The notes under the pieces were generated by a model that saw only the letters and a program-made list of their open reading frames with translations, ran no database searches and was not told the DNA's origin. A program made the position numbers and the translations under genes. This document shows positions 27,493-42,536 of a DNA stretch of 64,000 nt, in pieces. The first letter of the stretch is position 1. The number at the start of each line of letters is the position of its first letter. The stretch comes from Cycas panzhihuaensis (Eukaryota; Cycadophyta), in NCBI GenBank assembly GCA_023213395.1, contig CM041465.1, forward strand, positions 44,275,741 through 44,339,740, in the 5' to 3' direction.

Positions 27493-29348
27493 AATTAATC
27501 ATGGGTTGTTGATTAAATTTGTAACTGGTAGTTTATGAAACCAATGGAGGAATATATAAGTTTCTAGTTGTGTTCAACACTAGGTATGCTATATTGATTC
27601 ATGAATTGTGGGAAGACTATTGAGTCCCTTATGAGTGTTGGAATGTGATTCTTAAAGGCCATTTTGCTCTACTTTTGCAAAGAATTCCTTTTGGTAGGAA
27701 ATACCATCAACTAGTTTACTTGATATTTTGAAGGGTGTTCACATAAATTTCAATGTATTAAGGTTTATATAGAATTAGAGGTGTGCCTTTGACACTTCTT
27801 TATTGTTGGCTTAAACATTCATTTAGGTTCATAAGGTATGTTATACTTGTTTGGTATCTTGTCTTCAAATAGTTGTCTATTTACATATGATGGTTGTAAT
27901 AAGAAAAGAGGGTGATAGTTGAGATAGTCACTTATGCATGTTAATGAAGAGCCTTTAGTAGTGCTTTTTATAATTAGGATATTTTTAAAGACATTTTAGT
28001 CATATTAACAACAAGAAAAGGTGACACCATGTGTGATAGAATAAAAGAGTAATATGAAAATAATCCATTTTTTTAATCTCTTCTTTGTCATATGCAAAAC
28101 TAGGATTGAAGAGGTTACCATCAATCTACACTTAGGTTTTGAAGTACATATTTGAATTTTTTGGTAATATTAGATCTAAGAGAAATCATTGTACTAAGTG
28201 GTTTTTCCCTAGAATCTACCTTACAATTTTTTAATGGATAAAACAATAAGGTCTATGCATTGGATTAGAATCTTGTTACACCTAGAAAGCTCCTTTTTAA
28301 TGACTGAAAAGGTTGCATACACTTGTAGGAACCCACATATAATAGAAAATGGATGGTAGATATAACTCCTTTCAAGGATCATATAGCTAGTGTTGAATAT
28401 TTATAGTGAAGTCCCATAGAAGCTAATATCTTTACTTCTTGTTTTACATATAGAAAGATACCTTATTAGGATGTTTGAGTTTAGGGCTAATCAACAATAA
28501 AGGAATATGATATATATGCCAACTTCTTTGACCACCTCTATAGGAGTTCATGAGGTCCTAAGAATTGGCAAGAAATTCAATCCAAGACAACAAGAAGACC
28601 ATGATTATTCCTTAACATATACAACTCAGTGGCCATCTCTAGTTTTTCCTCATTACTTATGATGACAAAATAGAAATTCAATGAGTTGGTAGTTTTATAT
28701 AAGGCACCATTAAGTCAAATTCTCACCATGCAATCTCACAAGAGGTTGAATTTTATCACACAATGGATGGAAAAGCTATTATGATGATGCCATGTATAGA
28801 TAGAGATAAGATAATAAGAATGTCCATGGCCTATTATATAGGAAAGATACCACACATGCCCTCAAAATGCATAGAAGTTAGAAGTTTACATGAGCTTGTC
28901 ATACACCTAAAGAAGAGATACGCCATCAGTATTAAAATGAGATGAGAATACCAAATACCATTATGATCTAAAAATGCTAATACTAATGCCATTATAAAGA
29001 AATCATAAATACACCAAACACGGTCCAAATCTGATCAAATTTAGTGAATAAATTGATAAAAATCATTGATTTTTTATGAATACATATGCAAATCTTGGAC
29101 CAGATACACAAGTTAAAAAGCATTTATTTTTTCTTAATGTTGGTTATATTAAAGCATTTGTAATTTTATTTTGAAGTTCATTCATAAGCCCCTTAGTTTA
29201 GGAAGCCCTTAATCATATGGTGGATAGGGTGCTAAGGACTTTTCTTAGATAACTAAAAAGTTTTTGAAATTTGAGAACATATTTCTTAAGTAACTTCATA
29301 TGTTCTATCTATTTAGGGTCATATGGTAAATTTTGGCTCCCCGCATGG
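27493..29348 (+). other. Copia-4 leader and decayed gag region
   Basis: Expected to hold the leader and gag, but I cannot identify a Gag motif with confidence. The frame at 28763-28945 encodes 60 residues without known motifs. Stops are frequent in all frames. An unrecognised insertion within 28000-29300 cannot be excluded. Confidence 0.4.
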
Positions 29349-30334
29349 TGACTAAGGGATTCTGTGCTTTGTCAACACTCTATAAAGTAATTGAGGACTC
29401 CATAGTTGAATAAATTAATAAAATGTTGTGTATGTTATATCAAGACTATTTAGATGCCTATTTTCCTATGTTTTTTATGTTATTTATAGTGTTATTTTCA
29501 TATTAATCATTGGTAGAAGTTTATTATACTCGTACAAAAGTAAGTTGCCTTAGAAAGCATGCTTTCTTTATAACAAACTAGAACACTTTAGGAAGAATTG
29601 TAGGTTGTTTCAAGTTGATGAACTATAGTACATGAGTAGTCAACAAAAAACTCAATAAAAAACCAATCAATAGAGTTAGTATGGTCAGTAAACATGATGG
29701 TATCATAGATAGGGTTGAAATCAAGTGATTTTTAGTATATAGACTCTAAGTGCTTTAAGGCACATGATTGGCAAATTTAACTAGTTTAGATACATGTAGG
29801 AAGCAACTACATATATTGTGACTTTAAGATATAATAAAGCATTAGATGCTAAAGACATAAGGGAGTTCCATTCATCACACCTAATGGAGAGGATTATCAC
29901 ATCAATGATGTAATATATGTTCTAAGATTGAAGAAGAATTTAATCTTAGTTAGTTAAATTGAAGATAATAATATGAGTTTTCTCTTCAAAGATGGGAAGG
30001 CCACCGTTAGTGATCGTGAAGACAAACTAGTTGAAAAAGAGGTAAGAGAATGTATTTTTTATAGGCTCTTAGGTAAATCTATAAATCAAAGAGCATTAGC
30101 TATAAATGTGTCTAACAAAATTCAATTGTGGCATGAGAAAATGGGATATTAGCACTTCCCCAGTCTACATTTGATACATCAATTGAATATAGTATATGGT
30201 TTCCTAAAATTCAAAGAATATATAAGCATCTATGAATCTTACATTATTGGGAAGCAATATAGGGAAAAGTTTTCTAATGATAAGGCTTAGAGGGTGACTA
30301 AAAAGTTGAGCCTAGTCCACTCAGATATTTATGG
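29349..30334 (+). pseudogene. Copia-4 knuckle-protease-pre-integrase segment, duplication copy 1
   Basis: Encodes, with stops and shifts, the CCHC region ACFLYNKLEHFRKNC (second Cys is Tyr), a protease-like YIDSKCFKAHDW, then GEDYHINDVIYVLRLKKNL. The pre-integrase block follows with IQLWHEKMGY*HFPSLHLIHQ, and the segment ends at LSLVHSDIYG. The whole unit is repeated immediately downstream. The sequence ATGG lies at the left edge (29345-29348), at the junction (30331-30334) and at the right edge (31306-31309). Confidence 0.85.
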
Positions 30335-31309
30335 TGACTAAGGGATTTTGTGCTTTGTCAACACTCTATAAAGTAATTGAGGACTCCATAGTTGTGTAAA
30401 TTAATAAAATATTATGCATGTTATGTTAAGATTATTTAGATGCCCATTTTCTTATGTTTTTTATGTTATTTATAGTGTTCTTTTCACATTAATCATTAGT
30501 ATAAGTTTATTCTACTCCTACAAAAATATGTTGCCTTACAAAACATGCTTTCTCTATAACAAACTAGGACACTTTAGGAAGAATTGTAGGTTGTTTCAAG
30601 TTGATGAATTATAGTACATGAGCAGTCAATAAAAAACCAATCAATAGAGTTATTATGGTCAGTAAACATGATGGTATCATAGATAGGGTTGAAATCAAGA
30701 GATTTTTAGTATATAGACTCTAAGTGCTTCAAGGCACATCATTGGAAAATTTAACTAGTTTAGATACATGTAGGAAGCAACTACATATATTGTGGCTTTA
30801 GGATATAATAAAGTATTAGATGCTAAAGACATAAGGGAGGTTCCATTCATCACACCTAATGGAGAGGATTATCACATCAATGATGTAATATATATGCTAA
30901 GATTGAAGAAGAATTTAATCTTAGTTAGTTAAATTGAAGACAATAATATGATTTTTCTCTTCAAAGATGGAAAGGCCACTGTTATTGATTGCGAAGACAA
31001 ACTAGTTGCAAAAGATATAAAAGAAGGTATCTTTTATATGCTCTTAGGTAAATCTATAAATCAAAGAGCATTAGCTATAAATATGTCTAATAAAATTCAA
31101 TTATGGCATAAGAAAATGGGACATTAGCACTTCTTTGGTCTACATTTGACACATCAGTTGAATATAGTACATGGTCTTCTAAAATTCGAAGAAGACATAA
31201 GCATCTATGAATCTTACATCTTTGGGAAGCAACATAGGGAGAAGTTTTCTAATAACAAGGCTTAGAGGGAAACTAAAAAGTTGAGCCTAGTCCACTCATA
31301 TATCTATGG
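30335..31309 (+). pseudogene. Copia-4 duplication copy 2 (975 bp)
   Basis: Direct tandem copy of 29349-30334, with small indels and scattered substitutions. The knuckle reads TCFLYNKLGHFRKNC, again with Tyr for the second Cys, so that change predates the duplication. It ends LSLVHSYIYG and continues into PMSTTSLKGVRYLLTFIND, the normal integrase start. Copy 2 is thus the one joined to the rest of pol. Confidence 0.87.
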
Positions 31310-31802
31310 TCCTATGTCAACCACTTCACTTAAAGGTGTAAGATATTTATTAACCTTCATTAATGATTTTTCAAGGAAATTTTAAGTATGTCCCATAAAG
31401 GAGAAGTTCCAAGCATCTAATATTTTTAAATAGTTCAAGGCAAATGTGGAAAATGAAAGTGGCCAAAAGAGAAAGATACTTAAATTAAAAAATAGAGGAG
31501 AATACATCTCTAATACCTTTGTTTAATTTTGTAAGGACCATGGGATCAAGAAGTAGTTGAGGACAACATATACACCATAGTAGAATAATGTAGTTAAGAG
31601 AATGAATAGGATATTAGTCAAAAAAGCCAAGTTGATGATGAAAGAAAAAATCTCTTAGATATCTTTTGGGTTGAAGTTGTTTGTATAACAATGTACCTTG
31701 TTAACAAGAATGTTATAAAGGTTACTTAGAATATAATACCTGAAGAAGTATGGTTAGGAAGAAAACCTACAATAATCCATCTAAGAATCTTTAGAAGCAT
31801 AA
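31310..31802 (+). pseudogene. Copia-4 integrase remnant, N-terminal to array 3
   Basis: Broken frames give VRYLLTFINDFSRKF (integrase core, first Asp), a region with IKKWRRIHL-like remains, then KNLLDIFWVEVV and [23 protein letters not shown]. The last is the conserved copia phrase before AYAHVP. The reading then enters the TA array where Tyr-Ile codons would be expected. Confidence 0.75.
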
Positions 31803-33922
<2,120 letters not shown>

Positions 33923-33924
<2 letters not shown>

Positions 33925-35733
33925 AAAGGAAAAATGCCAAAATTTTAATTATAAAAGTTTTAAGTGCATCCTTAATAGATACAATAAGGAAAGTGAATTG
34001 TATCAAATATATAAGTTGAAAACCAAAAAGGTAAATACAACTTGGGAGCTCATCTTTAAAGAAGTTGACAAGTAAATTATAAATCAAGACTAGGACCTAA
34101 ACACTTTAAAGATTTAATAAGACAAAGGGAAGCAAATTGATGAATAAATCAAATATAGTTCTTTAATACATTAGTTTCTTAAGCTAAAAACTAAGCCAAA
34201 GAATGTAGATGAAGATGAGGAAGAAGAAGGGGTGTGGGTAATAAGGAAGAGTATGAAGACACTTAGGAATCACAACCTAAAATATAACCTAAGGTCACTC
34301 CACCTACTAAGAAACTTCCTAAATGGTATTTAAATACCATTATAGAAGCTCAATTACTAGAGACTAAAGGAAAACAAAAGCAGAGGATGAAACCTAATGT
34401 AACCAATTTTGCTTTAATGGCAGATACATTGAATGTTAAAGATCCTTTGAGTTTTAAAGAGGCTATCCAAGAACAAAAGCAAATAACAATAATAGATGCT
34501 AAAATCTAAGTTGTTAAGCAAAATAAAACTTGGTTGATTTGTTAGTAGGTAAATAAGTAACTAGTTGTAAATGGGTCTATAAGACCAAATTTTGATATGA
34601 TGGCTCTATAGCTGAAGGATTTAAGAAAACATAAAGAATTGATTACCAGGAGGTATTTGCTCTAATATCTAAGATGGAAATGATTAGATTAATACTAGCA
34701 TTATCTACTCACTTTAAATGGTAGTTACACTAGCTTAATGCCGAAAGTACCTTCATTAATGGAGATCTTAAGTAGGAAGTATATATAGAGAATCTATTTG
34801 GATATGTTATGAAGGGTAAAGAACACTCGATATGACACTCGAAGAAGGCTTTGTATGGATTAATGTAGGCTCCAAGAGTCTAGTACTCCAAGATCAATTA
34901 ATAGTCTACTATTTTTTAAGAGTGGAGCTATATTAGAATCTTAAAAAAATCTTTATATCATAGGCAATATATATATATATATGATAAATTCTAAAGAAAT
35001 TAATAATGAAGGAATGTAAACTTGTACCAACTCCCATGGATATAAGTTTGACGTTAGTAGGTTTGGATGATAAAGATCATGTAGATGGCATGATGCATAA
35101 ATAACTAATTAGTAATTTGGTCTACTTGACTATAATTAGGTCTGACATATCCCTTGTAGTTGGTATGGTATCGAGGTTTATAAAAGAGAAAAATCAAATC
35201 CATTAGAAATATGCAAAGAGAATACTAAGATATTTGCAGGGAACACTACATTTTAGATTGAAGTTTATTTAAAATAATAATTTCTAGCTATAAGGATATT
35301 CAAATTCTAATTAGGTTAGATATACAAATAATAGAAGCTTTACTTCCAGATATTATTTTAGTTTGAGTTTTGTTGTTATCACTTAGAGAAATAAGAAGCA
35401 AACTAATGATGTATTATATTATAAGGAGATAAAGTATAAAGTTGATATTGCAACAACTTATGAGGTCGTTTGGTTGAGACAAGTCCTTAATGATTTAGGA
35501 CTCTATCATGATGAGATAACTATGTTATACTATGATAGTTAAAGTACTTTAAATATTACCAAGAATTCAATGTTCTATACTCACACTAAACACATTGAGG
35601 TGCATCACCATTTCATCTAAGAGTATATCTAGAATGGGAAGGTCTACAAACCAATAGAAGATAAGTTGATAGATATCTTTATTATACCATTAACTAGAGA
35701 TGAGTTTGATAAATTTAAATCTTATATTGATAT
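33923..35733 (+). pseudogene. Copia-4 integrase end, RT and RNase H remnant
   Basis: It starts [23 protein letters not shown], homologous to the copia integrase-RT linker (KSLKCIFIGYNKES). RT pieces follow: KKALYGLM*APRV at 34836-34880, then after a gap KLVPTPMDISLT at about 35007-35050, SDISLVVGMVSRF and KRILRYLQGTLHF at about 35215-35255. The expected YVDDL segment between the first two is absent. RNase H ends with TYEVVWLRQVLNDLGLYHDE, TKHIEVHHHFI and DKLIDIFIIPLTRDEFDKF (35450-35733). Gln codons are repeatedly TAG. Confidence 0.85.
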
Positions 35734-36133
35734 TAAAGCTAATGATATAATCATTAAGGGGGGGTGTTAGAATAATATTTACATAGTATATATTTTGGGT
35801 TGGTGAATTGTTAAGTTATCATTGGCATGATGACGTATGTCAATAGTTACAAACAGTCCTTAATAGATTTATGACATTTATTAGGGTAGTTAGATGATAT
35901 ATTTAAACTATTGTCAATTCTATTTATACTTATAGATGTATAAGGTTGTGTATTGTGTCATTGATATAAATCATTCCTAATAAATGAAAAGTAGCCTCTA
36001 AAGGTAGATGAATTATACTTGATATCTATGTCATAATCTTCTTTGGTTCCCATTCAATCTTATTATAAACTTTCACTAATAAAATACCAATTTCTTCTCA
36101 ATAGATTATGATTGCCATAATATAACTATTAAG

Positions 36134-37953
36134 ATGGATGTTTCTTCTATTTTAATATAAAAATTAGGATCTAAAGGACTTTTCTAAAACCCTTTGTCTT
36201 AGAAATATATGTTGATCTTAAAACACCAAACTCTAGGATCTTATTTGAAACTGTATAATGCTTTTTCTAATCTACATATAAGATGTTCTTGTCCTTCAAC
36301 TTCAAACCCTTATAGTTATGCTACATAAATTTCCTTATAAAGAAAACCACTAAGAAATGCCATCTTTGTATCCATCTAATAAATTGTCCATTTTTTTAAT
36401 GCAACAAGCATTAAGATACTTTTAAGAGTATCCATCTTGACTACTAGTGTAAATATCTCCTCATAGTCAATGCCTTCTTGTTGAGCATATCCTTTCACAA
36501 TGAATATTGCCTTACATTTTTCAAATATACCATTAGCCTTATACTTGGTTTTGAATACTCATTTAGTGCATTAACTTCTCTATCAATATGTAATCCAACT
36601 AATCTCCAAGTCTTACTTCTAATCAAGGTATCATATTTAGCCTCCATGGCTTGAATCCACTTTTTACTTTGACTTACTTCTCCAAATGTTTAAGGCTAAT
36701 TTTTATACAAAACTCAAGTTATTAATGCATAATTAACCTATAGTTGTGACCTTATTAATCTTCTACCTAAATCACCAATACTATCAATTAGATCATGACT
36801 TATATCAAATCATTTTATAATGTTGCATTAAACCTATGAGCTCTTATTGATGTTGGGTCCTGTTGGAGAACTTTGACTAGTGTTGCTTTTTGTATACTAG
36901 ATGGTATTAGGTTCAATAGTTAGTAAAATTTTTAACTTCAACCATCACTTCTTTCCCTTTATCACTTAGAGAATCTTTCCTATAAATATTATTTTTATTG
37001 AAGACTATATCTCAATTAATAAAAAAAATTTAGATTATGGATCAAATAATTTATATGCTTCTTGCTCACTTGAATATCCAATAAAGACACATTTGATGCT
37101 TTTTATGTCTAACTTTCATCTTTTCTTATTAGGAATATGAGTATAAACTAAGCAACAAAATAATTTTCAATTGGCAACATTAGGCTTAACACATATCCAT
37201 ACTTCTTCTGGAGTTTTATCTATTAAAAACTTAGGAATTCAATAGATAAATAACCATGTTATAGCTTCTGCCCAGAACTCATGACTAAGTTCTTTTGTTT
37301 TTAACATGCACCTTGCCATTCCAATAATGGTGCAATTCTTTTGTTCTACTATTTCATTATATTGTAGTATATACAGAGTCATATACTAATGTAAAATCCT
37401 AGTCTTATAGAAAAAATATTTGAAATAATTACAGATATATTCATCTATATTATTTAACCAAAGTATTTATAATTTATATCCATTTTGTTTTTCTGCCATT
37501 ACTCAAAACTCAACAAATTTTAAAAATGCTTCAAATTTATGTTGTAGAAAGAAGACCCAAATCTTCTTTCGTATAATCATCAATCATTGTCGTGAAGTAT
37601 AGTACTCATCCAAGTGAAGGTGTGTTCCTTGAACCACATTGATCAGTATACACTAAAGCTAAAGGCGCATAGGTTCTATGTTGAGATATGATGTTTTCCA
37701 AACACACATCCTTCACAAACTTCATTACTACCTTTGATAAATGGAAGTCCTTGTACCATTAATTTCTAAGTATTATTAAACTACTATAGTCAATATGTTT
37801 ATATCTATAATGCTATGGTACACTATCATTTTCCAAAGTCACATTCAATACTTGATCTTAAGGACTAATCACAATTTTGAACAATTAATCATAAATTATT
37901 TAACCCTTTACAATAATTTCTTATCTTGCAACTTATCCATGACTAAACACTCT
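36134..37953 (-). pseudogene. Copia-2 integrase to RT remnant
   Basis: On the minus strand: integrase end MARCMLKTKELSHEFWAEA (37255-37315), then WKLFCCLVYTHIPNKKR and IKCVFIGYSSEQEAYKL (37050-37180). RT follows with KKWIQAMEAKYDTLIRSKTW (36600-36680), WTIY*MDTKMAFLSGFLYKE and LICRLEKALYSFK*DPRVW (36200-36400). Stops interrupt Gln and Trp positions. It continues to 24366 (after element X) and to 52977 (after copia-3). Confidence 0.8.
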
Positions 37954-38306
37954 CCATTTAAAGGATGAGATGCAGAGTAGGACTTCATAATGGTGAGTAT
38001 ATGGTCACTTGAGTTAACATTATCTGACGAATACTAGGTGGTGTTAAAAAATACTAGGGAGGTATTCCCACCCCATTTATAGATTATTTGGGAAGGCGAC
38101 AATCGCCTTAACCTAACTTGAACACAACTCAACATAATTCAAATTAATATTAAAAAATAATAAAGCAACGCATACCTTAAAAATAATGTTATCTAATAGT
38201 GGATGATATACGACTCTAGGTGCCCTAGGGAGTCCCAAAGGTGGCTTTGAGGGGCTCTAAGTGCATATCTCCATGTGAACATTGGGGGTTATCCCAACAT
38301 TCTCCC

Positions 38307-41300
38307 TCATAATACCCAATGTGAACAACACCCAAGTTTTCTCTAAATTTCTAGAATTTAATTTTACCCAATGCCTTTGTAAATATATCTGTTGTTTGGT
38401 CTTCTATGTTGCAATAGGTTAATTCTATTTCTTCTGCTTGTACTAGTTCTCGAATGAAATGATGTTGAGTCTCAATGTATTTTGTTATGCTATGGAAGAC
38501 TAGATTCTTTGCCATTTAGATAGTGCTCTGATTATCACACCAAATTCTGATGGGACCTTTCTGTATTAGCTGGAAATCTTATAGTAGTCTTCTTAACCAA
38601 ACTGATTCACATGCACCTGCTACTACTACTTTGTACTCTACCTCGGCTATAGATAAGCAAATTATGTTCTACTTCTTTATGCTCCATGATATTTTTATTG
38701 ATCCCATACTGAACATATAACCTGATATAGTTTTTTTGTCATCAATATCTCTTACCTAATCTAAGTCTGTATAGCCAATCAACTGAAATTTTAGAGAAGC
38801 TTTGTAGTATAGCCTATAATCTAGAGTTCTTTTGAGATATTAGAGAATCGTCTTGGCTACTTGCCAATGGGAGGTCTTTGGATCTTACATAAACCTAGAC
38901 ACAATACTAACTGAGTGTGTTATATCAGGTCTAGTGGATGTTAAATATATCAAATTGCCAATAAGCTGTCTGTAAAGTGTTAGATCAACTGATATAGAAT
39001 CATTTATCTTAGAGAGCTTGATTCCTATTTTAGTTGAGGTTGTCAATGGTTTACAGTTTATCATCCTAAATTTTTGTAATAAATCCAAAGTATATTTCTA
39101 TTGGGAAATGAAAATACCCTTCTTATCTTGCCATACTTCTAAACCTAAGAAGTAATGTATAATCCCCAAATTTGTCATCTCGAATTATTTGCACATAACA
39201 TCTTTCAATTGTTGTAATAGGTAGGAGTCATTTCTAGTATATACAAGGTCATCCACATAAAGTCCTATAATTAGGATTGAATTTCCTTTGATTTGAATAT
39301 ACAAGTTAGGATCTGCTTGAGATCTTTCAAACCCTTGATCTGTGAAATATTTATCTATGCGGGAATACTAAGCCCTAGTTACTTATTTTAAACTATAGAG
39401 TGCATTTTTTAGCTTATACACTTTATTTTCTACCCCCCTAACTTTAAAACTAAGAGGTTGAGTGACATACATATCCTCTTTGATATAACTTGAGGAAGGC
39501 ACTTTTAACATCCATTTGGTAAACTTTCCAACCCATTTGGGCTACTAAGTTTATCATCATTCTAACTGATTCCATCCGAGCAATAGGGATAAATGTTTCA
39601 GTATAGTCAATGCCTTCTTTTTGGGCATATGCTTTAGTAACTAATCTAGCCTTGTATTTGTCAATAGATCCATCTAAGTGAAACTTGGTCTGTAGATCCA
39701 TTTAGTACTGATAGCCTTTTTCTTTGGAGGTAAATCAACTAGATTCCAAATGTCATTTTTAATAATAGAGCTGTATTCATCTTCCATTACGTTTTGCCAA
39801 CATTCATGTTGATTGGCCTCATCAAAGTTTTAAGGCTCATGAGTCTCTAATACTTTGCTCATGAGGGCAAAATTAACCCTATGTGGGCTTATGGATCTAC
39901 GATTATTGTCTAAGATGTTACCCAAGTCATGATTTCAATGAACCCATTTTAGTAGATTTTGTGGTGGAGGTTGAGAGGAAGTTATCTCCCCACTAGGTTC
40001 ATTGATGACTCTTCTAGAGTCAAACATAGATGGTACATATTTAGTTTTGGATGATGTATCAAACTTTATTGTAGCTTCTTTTTTCTTTTCTTAAGTGTCT
40101 TGATAATAAGAATCCTCTTGGAATTTAATATCTCTACTTAATATGACCTTTTTTGATTTGGGATCATACACTTTATATGATTTGGATGTTTTACTATAAC
40201 TAAGGAATATATATTTGACACTATGATCATCCAACTTGGATCTTCATTGATCAGGAATGTCAGCATAGACAAGGCATTTGAAGACTCTAAGATAATATAT
40301 GTTTGGTTTATAACTAATCTGGGCTTCATCTAGAGTTTTCCACCTAAGGGCTTTGGTGGAGCACCTATTGGGTAAATAAACAGTTGTGTATACTACTTCA
40401 ACCCAAAATTCATGTCCCAACTTATCCTTAAGCATACACCTAGCCATTTCAACTATAGTATAATTTTTCCTCTCCACTATACTATTTTGTTGTAGAGTAT
40501 AGGGATTAGTAAACTGTCTTCTAATGGCATGGTGTACACAATAATCCTTGAATGTATTGGAGATAAATTCTCCCCTATTATCTGATCTTAGGGATAATAC
40601 CTTGTATCCACTTTGTTACTCTATAAGGTTTTGAAATCAACAAAGTGTTGAAAGGCATATGATTTGTATTTAAGGAAGAACACCCATGTCTTCCTTGTGA
40701 AATCATCTATGACTGTGATGAAGTACCTAGCACCTGCTAGTGAGGGAATGCTCATAGGACTATAAATATCTGTATATACTAATTAAAGAGGACCCGATGC
40801 TCAATGATTGAAATTTGAAAAACTTTTCCTATGGTGTTTGCCAAGAAGACATCCTTCACATAGGTTTTTGTTCACTTTAATATGTGGTAATCCATTTACC
40901 ATATCCATCTGCTTCATAAGGGCCAAACTATTGTAATTAGGATGGCCAAATCTTATATGCCATAATTCACTATCTAATTTAGTTGAAGTTCTTAGGCATA
41001 TGTATCTGAAGGAGTAAGAATAAGTTTGAACAATCAGTCCTTGGTCATTTTCCTTTTTGCAACTACAGCTTTATTTCTCTTTTTATCTTTGATTACACAC
41101 TCACCATTGTCAAAGATAACTTTGTAGTCCTATCCCATCATCTACCCTATGGATAACAAGTTTTTCTTTAATGCAGGGACATATAAGACATCATTAAGAT
41201 GTCTATATTCTCCTATATTTGTCATTACGGTTATATTACCTCTACCAATTGATTTGTGGGAGGTATCATCTCCAAATATTTTGGATCCCTTCTTGCTTTT

Positions 41301-41400
41301 GTCTAATGTTTAAAATAAGTACTTGTTATATGTCATATAGGTTGAACAACTTGAGTCAATATACCAGCTGATGTCCTCTTCCTCCTTGGCAGTGAAGCTA
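38307..41400 (-). pseudogene. Copia-3 protease, integrase, RT and RNase H
   Basis: Protease box SWYIDSSCSTYMT at about 41345-41385 keeps Asp but has Ser for Gly. Integrase keeps the catalytic Glu in MERKNYTIVEMARCML (40430-40477) and the YYLRVFKCLVYADIP block. RT: YKARLVTKAYAQKEGIDYTE and YQMDVKSAFL (39450-39640), and an intact YVDD at 39248-39259. The post-RT block LLQKFRMINCKPLTTSTKIG and YLTSTRPDITHSV is at 38885-39088. RNase H lies towards 38310. Stops, mainly at Gln and Trp codons, separate the frames. It is the best-preserved copia pol in the window. Confidence 0.87.
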
Positions 41401-42536
41401 GATAAAAATAACCTATTATTATCTATCAATTATGTTATATCATGGGTACTTCCTCTAGTGGGTGATTCATGTTTTGAAAAACACTTATCTTTAGAATAAC
41501 CACTCCTGTGGCAATAGGAATAATATAAGGGATATCTCCTTCCATAGCTTAAACTTCTGCTTCATGGATGAGATCTATCAATATTAGATGGATTCCTCCT
41601 TTCCTCATAATATGGAGGAGGATTTTCTATTGGTCTATTATCATAATAATCCTGATTGGACCTTGATGATTGAGGATTGCCTTAATAATTTGGACAACAA
41701 GTATGTCCTTTAAATTATTTCCTTTGGTTTGTATACCTAGGAGGGTTCTCATTTTGTTGATGTCCTCCTTGACTCTTTTGATGTGGGGCTTGATATTTAG
41801 GAGGATCTTGTCTAATATCCCTTCTAGGGTTCCTAACCCTTCTCTTTGGAGGTGATTCCTTAGACTTTGAAGTTCCTGCTTAAGAATTTGATTAGATTCG
41901 AGTCTTAGTGGCAAAGGCATGTTTGAGTGATTCATTGACATTTTACTATTCTTCTACTGACATGAACATAACACTTAATTATTCAGTATTTAATGTGCTT
42001 AGGTCTTTTAACACACTTATGCTTGTGGCAACCATTTAGAATCATCTAACCACACCAACACATCTTAGGATTCGTTCAACCACCCTTTGTTCTATTAGAA
42101 TAGCTCCAAGAGACCTCATCTAGTTGACTATATCTTACACCTTTGTCATGAAATTGGTTATAGTTTCTATGGGCATCATATGCAAGTTTTTAAACTTGAT
42201 TCTAAGATTTTGGAGCTTGGAAGATGTAGCTCCTTCATATATCAATCGAAGTGTATCCCAAGCTTTTTTTGGTTTGGTGGACTCACTAACTCGAGGGAAA
42301 ATATGATCTTCAAATGCATAAAATATAAGTGCTAGAGCCTCATTGTCCTTCTTGACATTTTCTTTGTAGGTAACTTTCTCCACATTAGTTGCATTTGGAC
42401 CTAACTCATTGTACCATGATTTCATAATCTCCCACATCTTATTATTTATGAGGATGGGTCTCATCCTCCAACTATAATTCAAGAAGTTGTTCCCATTGAA
42501 TTTCAGAATAATCATATTACCAAAACTTGAGGCCAT
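41401..42536 (-). pseudogene. Copia-3 Gag
   Basis: ATG at 42534-42536 gives MASSFGNMIILKFNGNNFLN, a typical copia Gag start. PKKAWDTLRLIYEGATSSK and LQNLRIKFKNLHM follow (UBN2-type). After stops near 42135 the frame resumes at 41627-41941 with a basic, Gln/His-rich C-terminus. The knuckle at about 41475-41520 reads YYSYCHRSGYSKDKC, where the first Cys and the His appear as Tyr. Gag forms the particle and binds RNA; this copy would not. Confidence 0.82.

Noticed and set aside
28763-28945. 60-codon plus frame in copia-4
   Set aside because: I considered a Gag fragment, but no Gag motif is present and neighbouring frames are full of stops.
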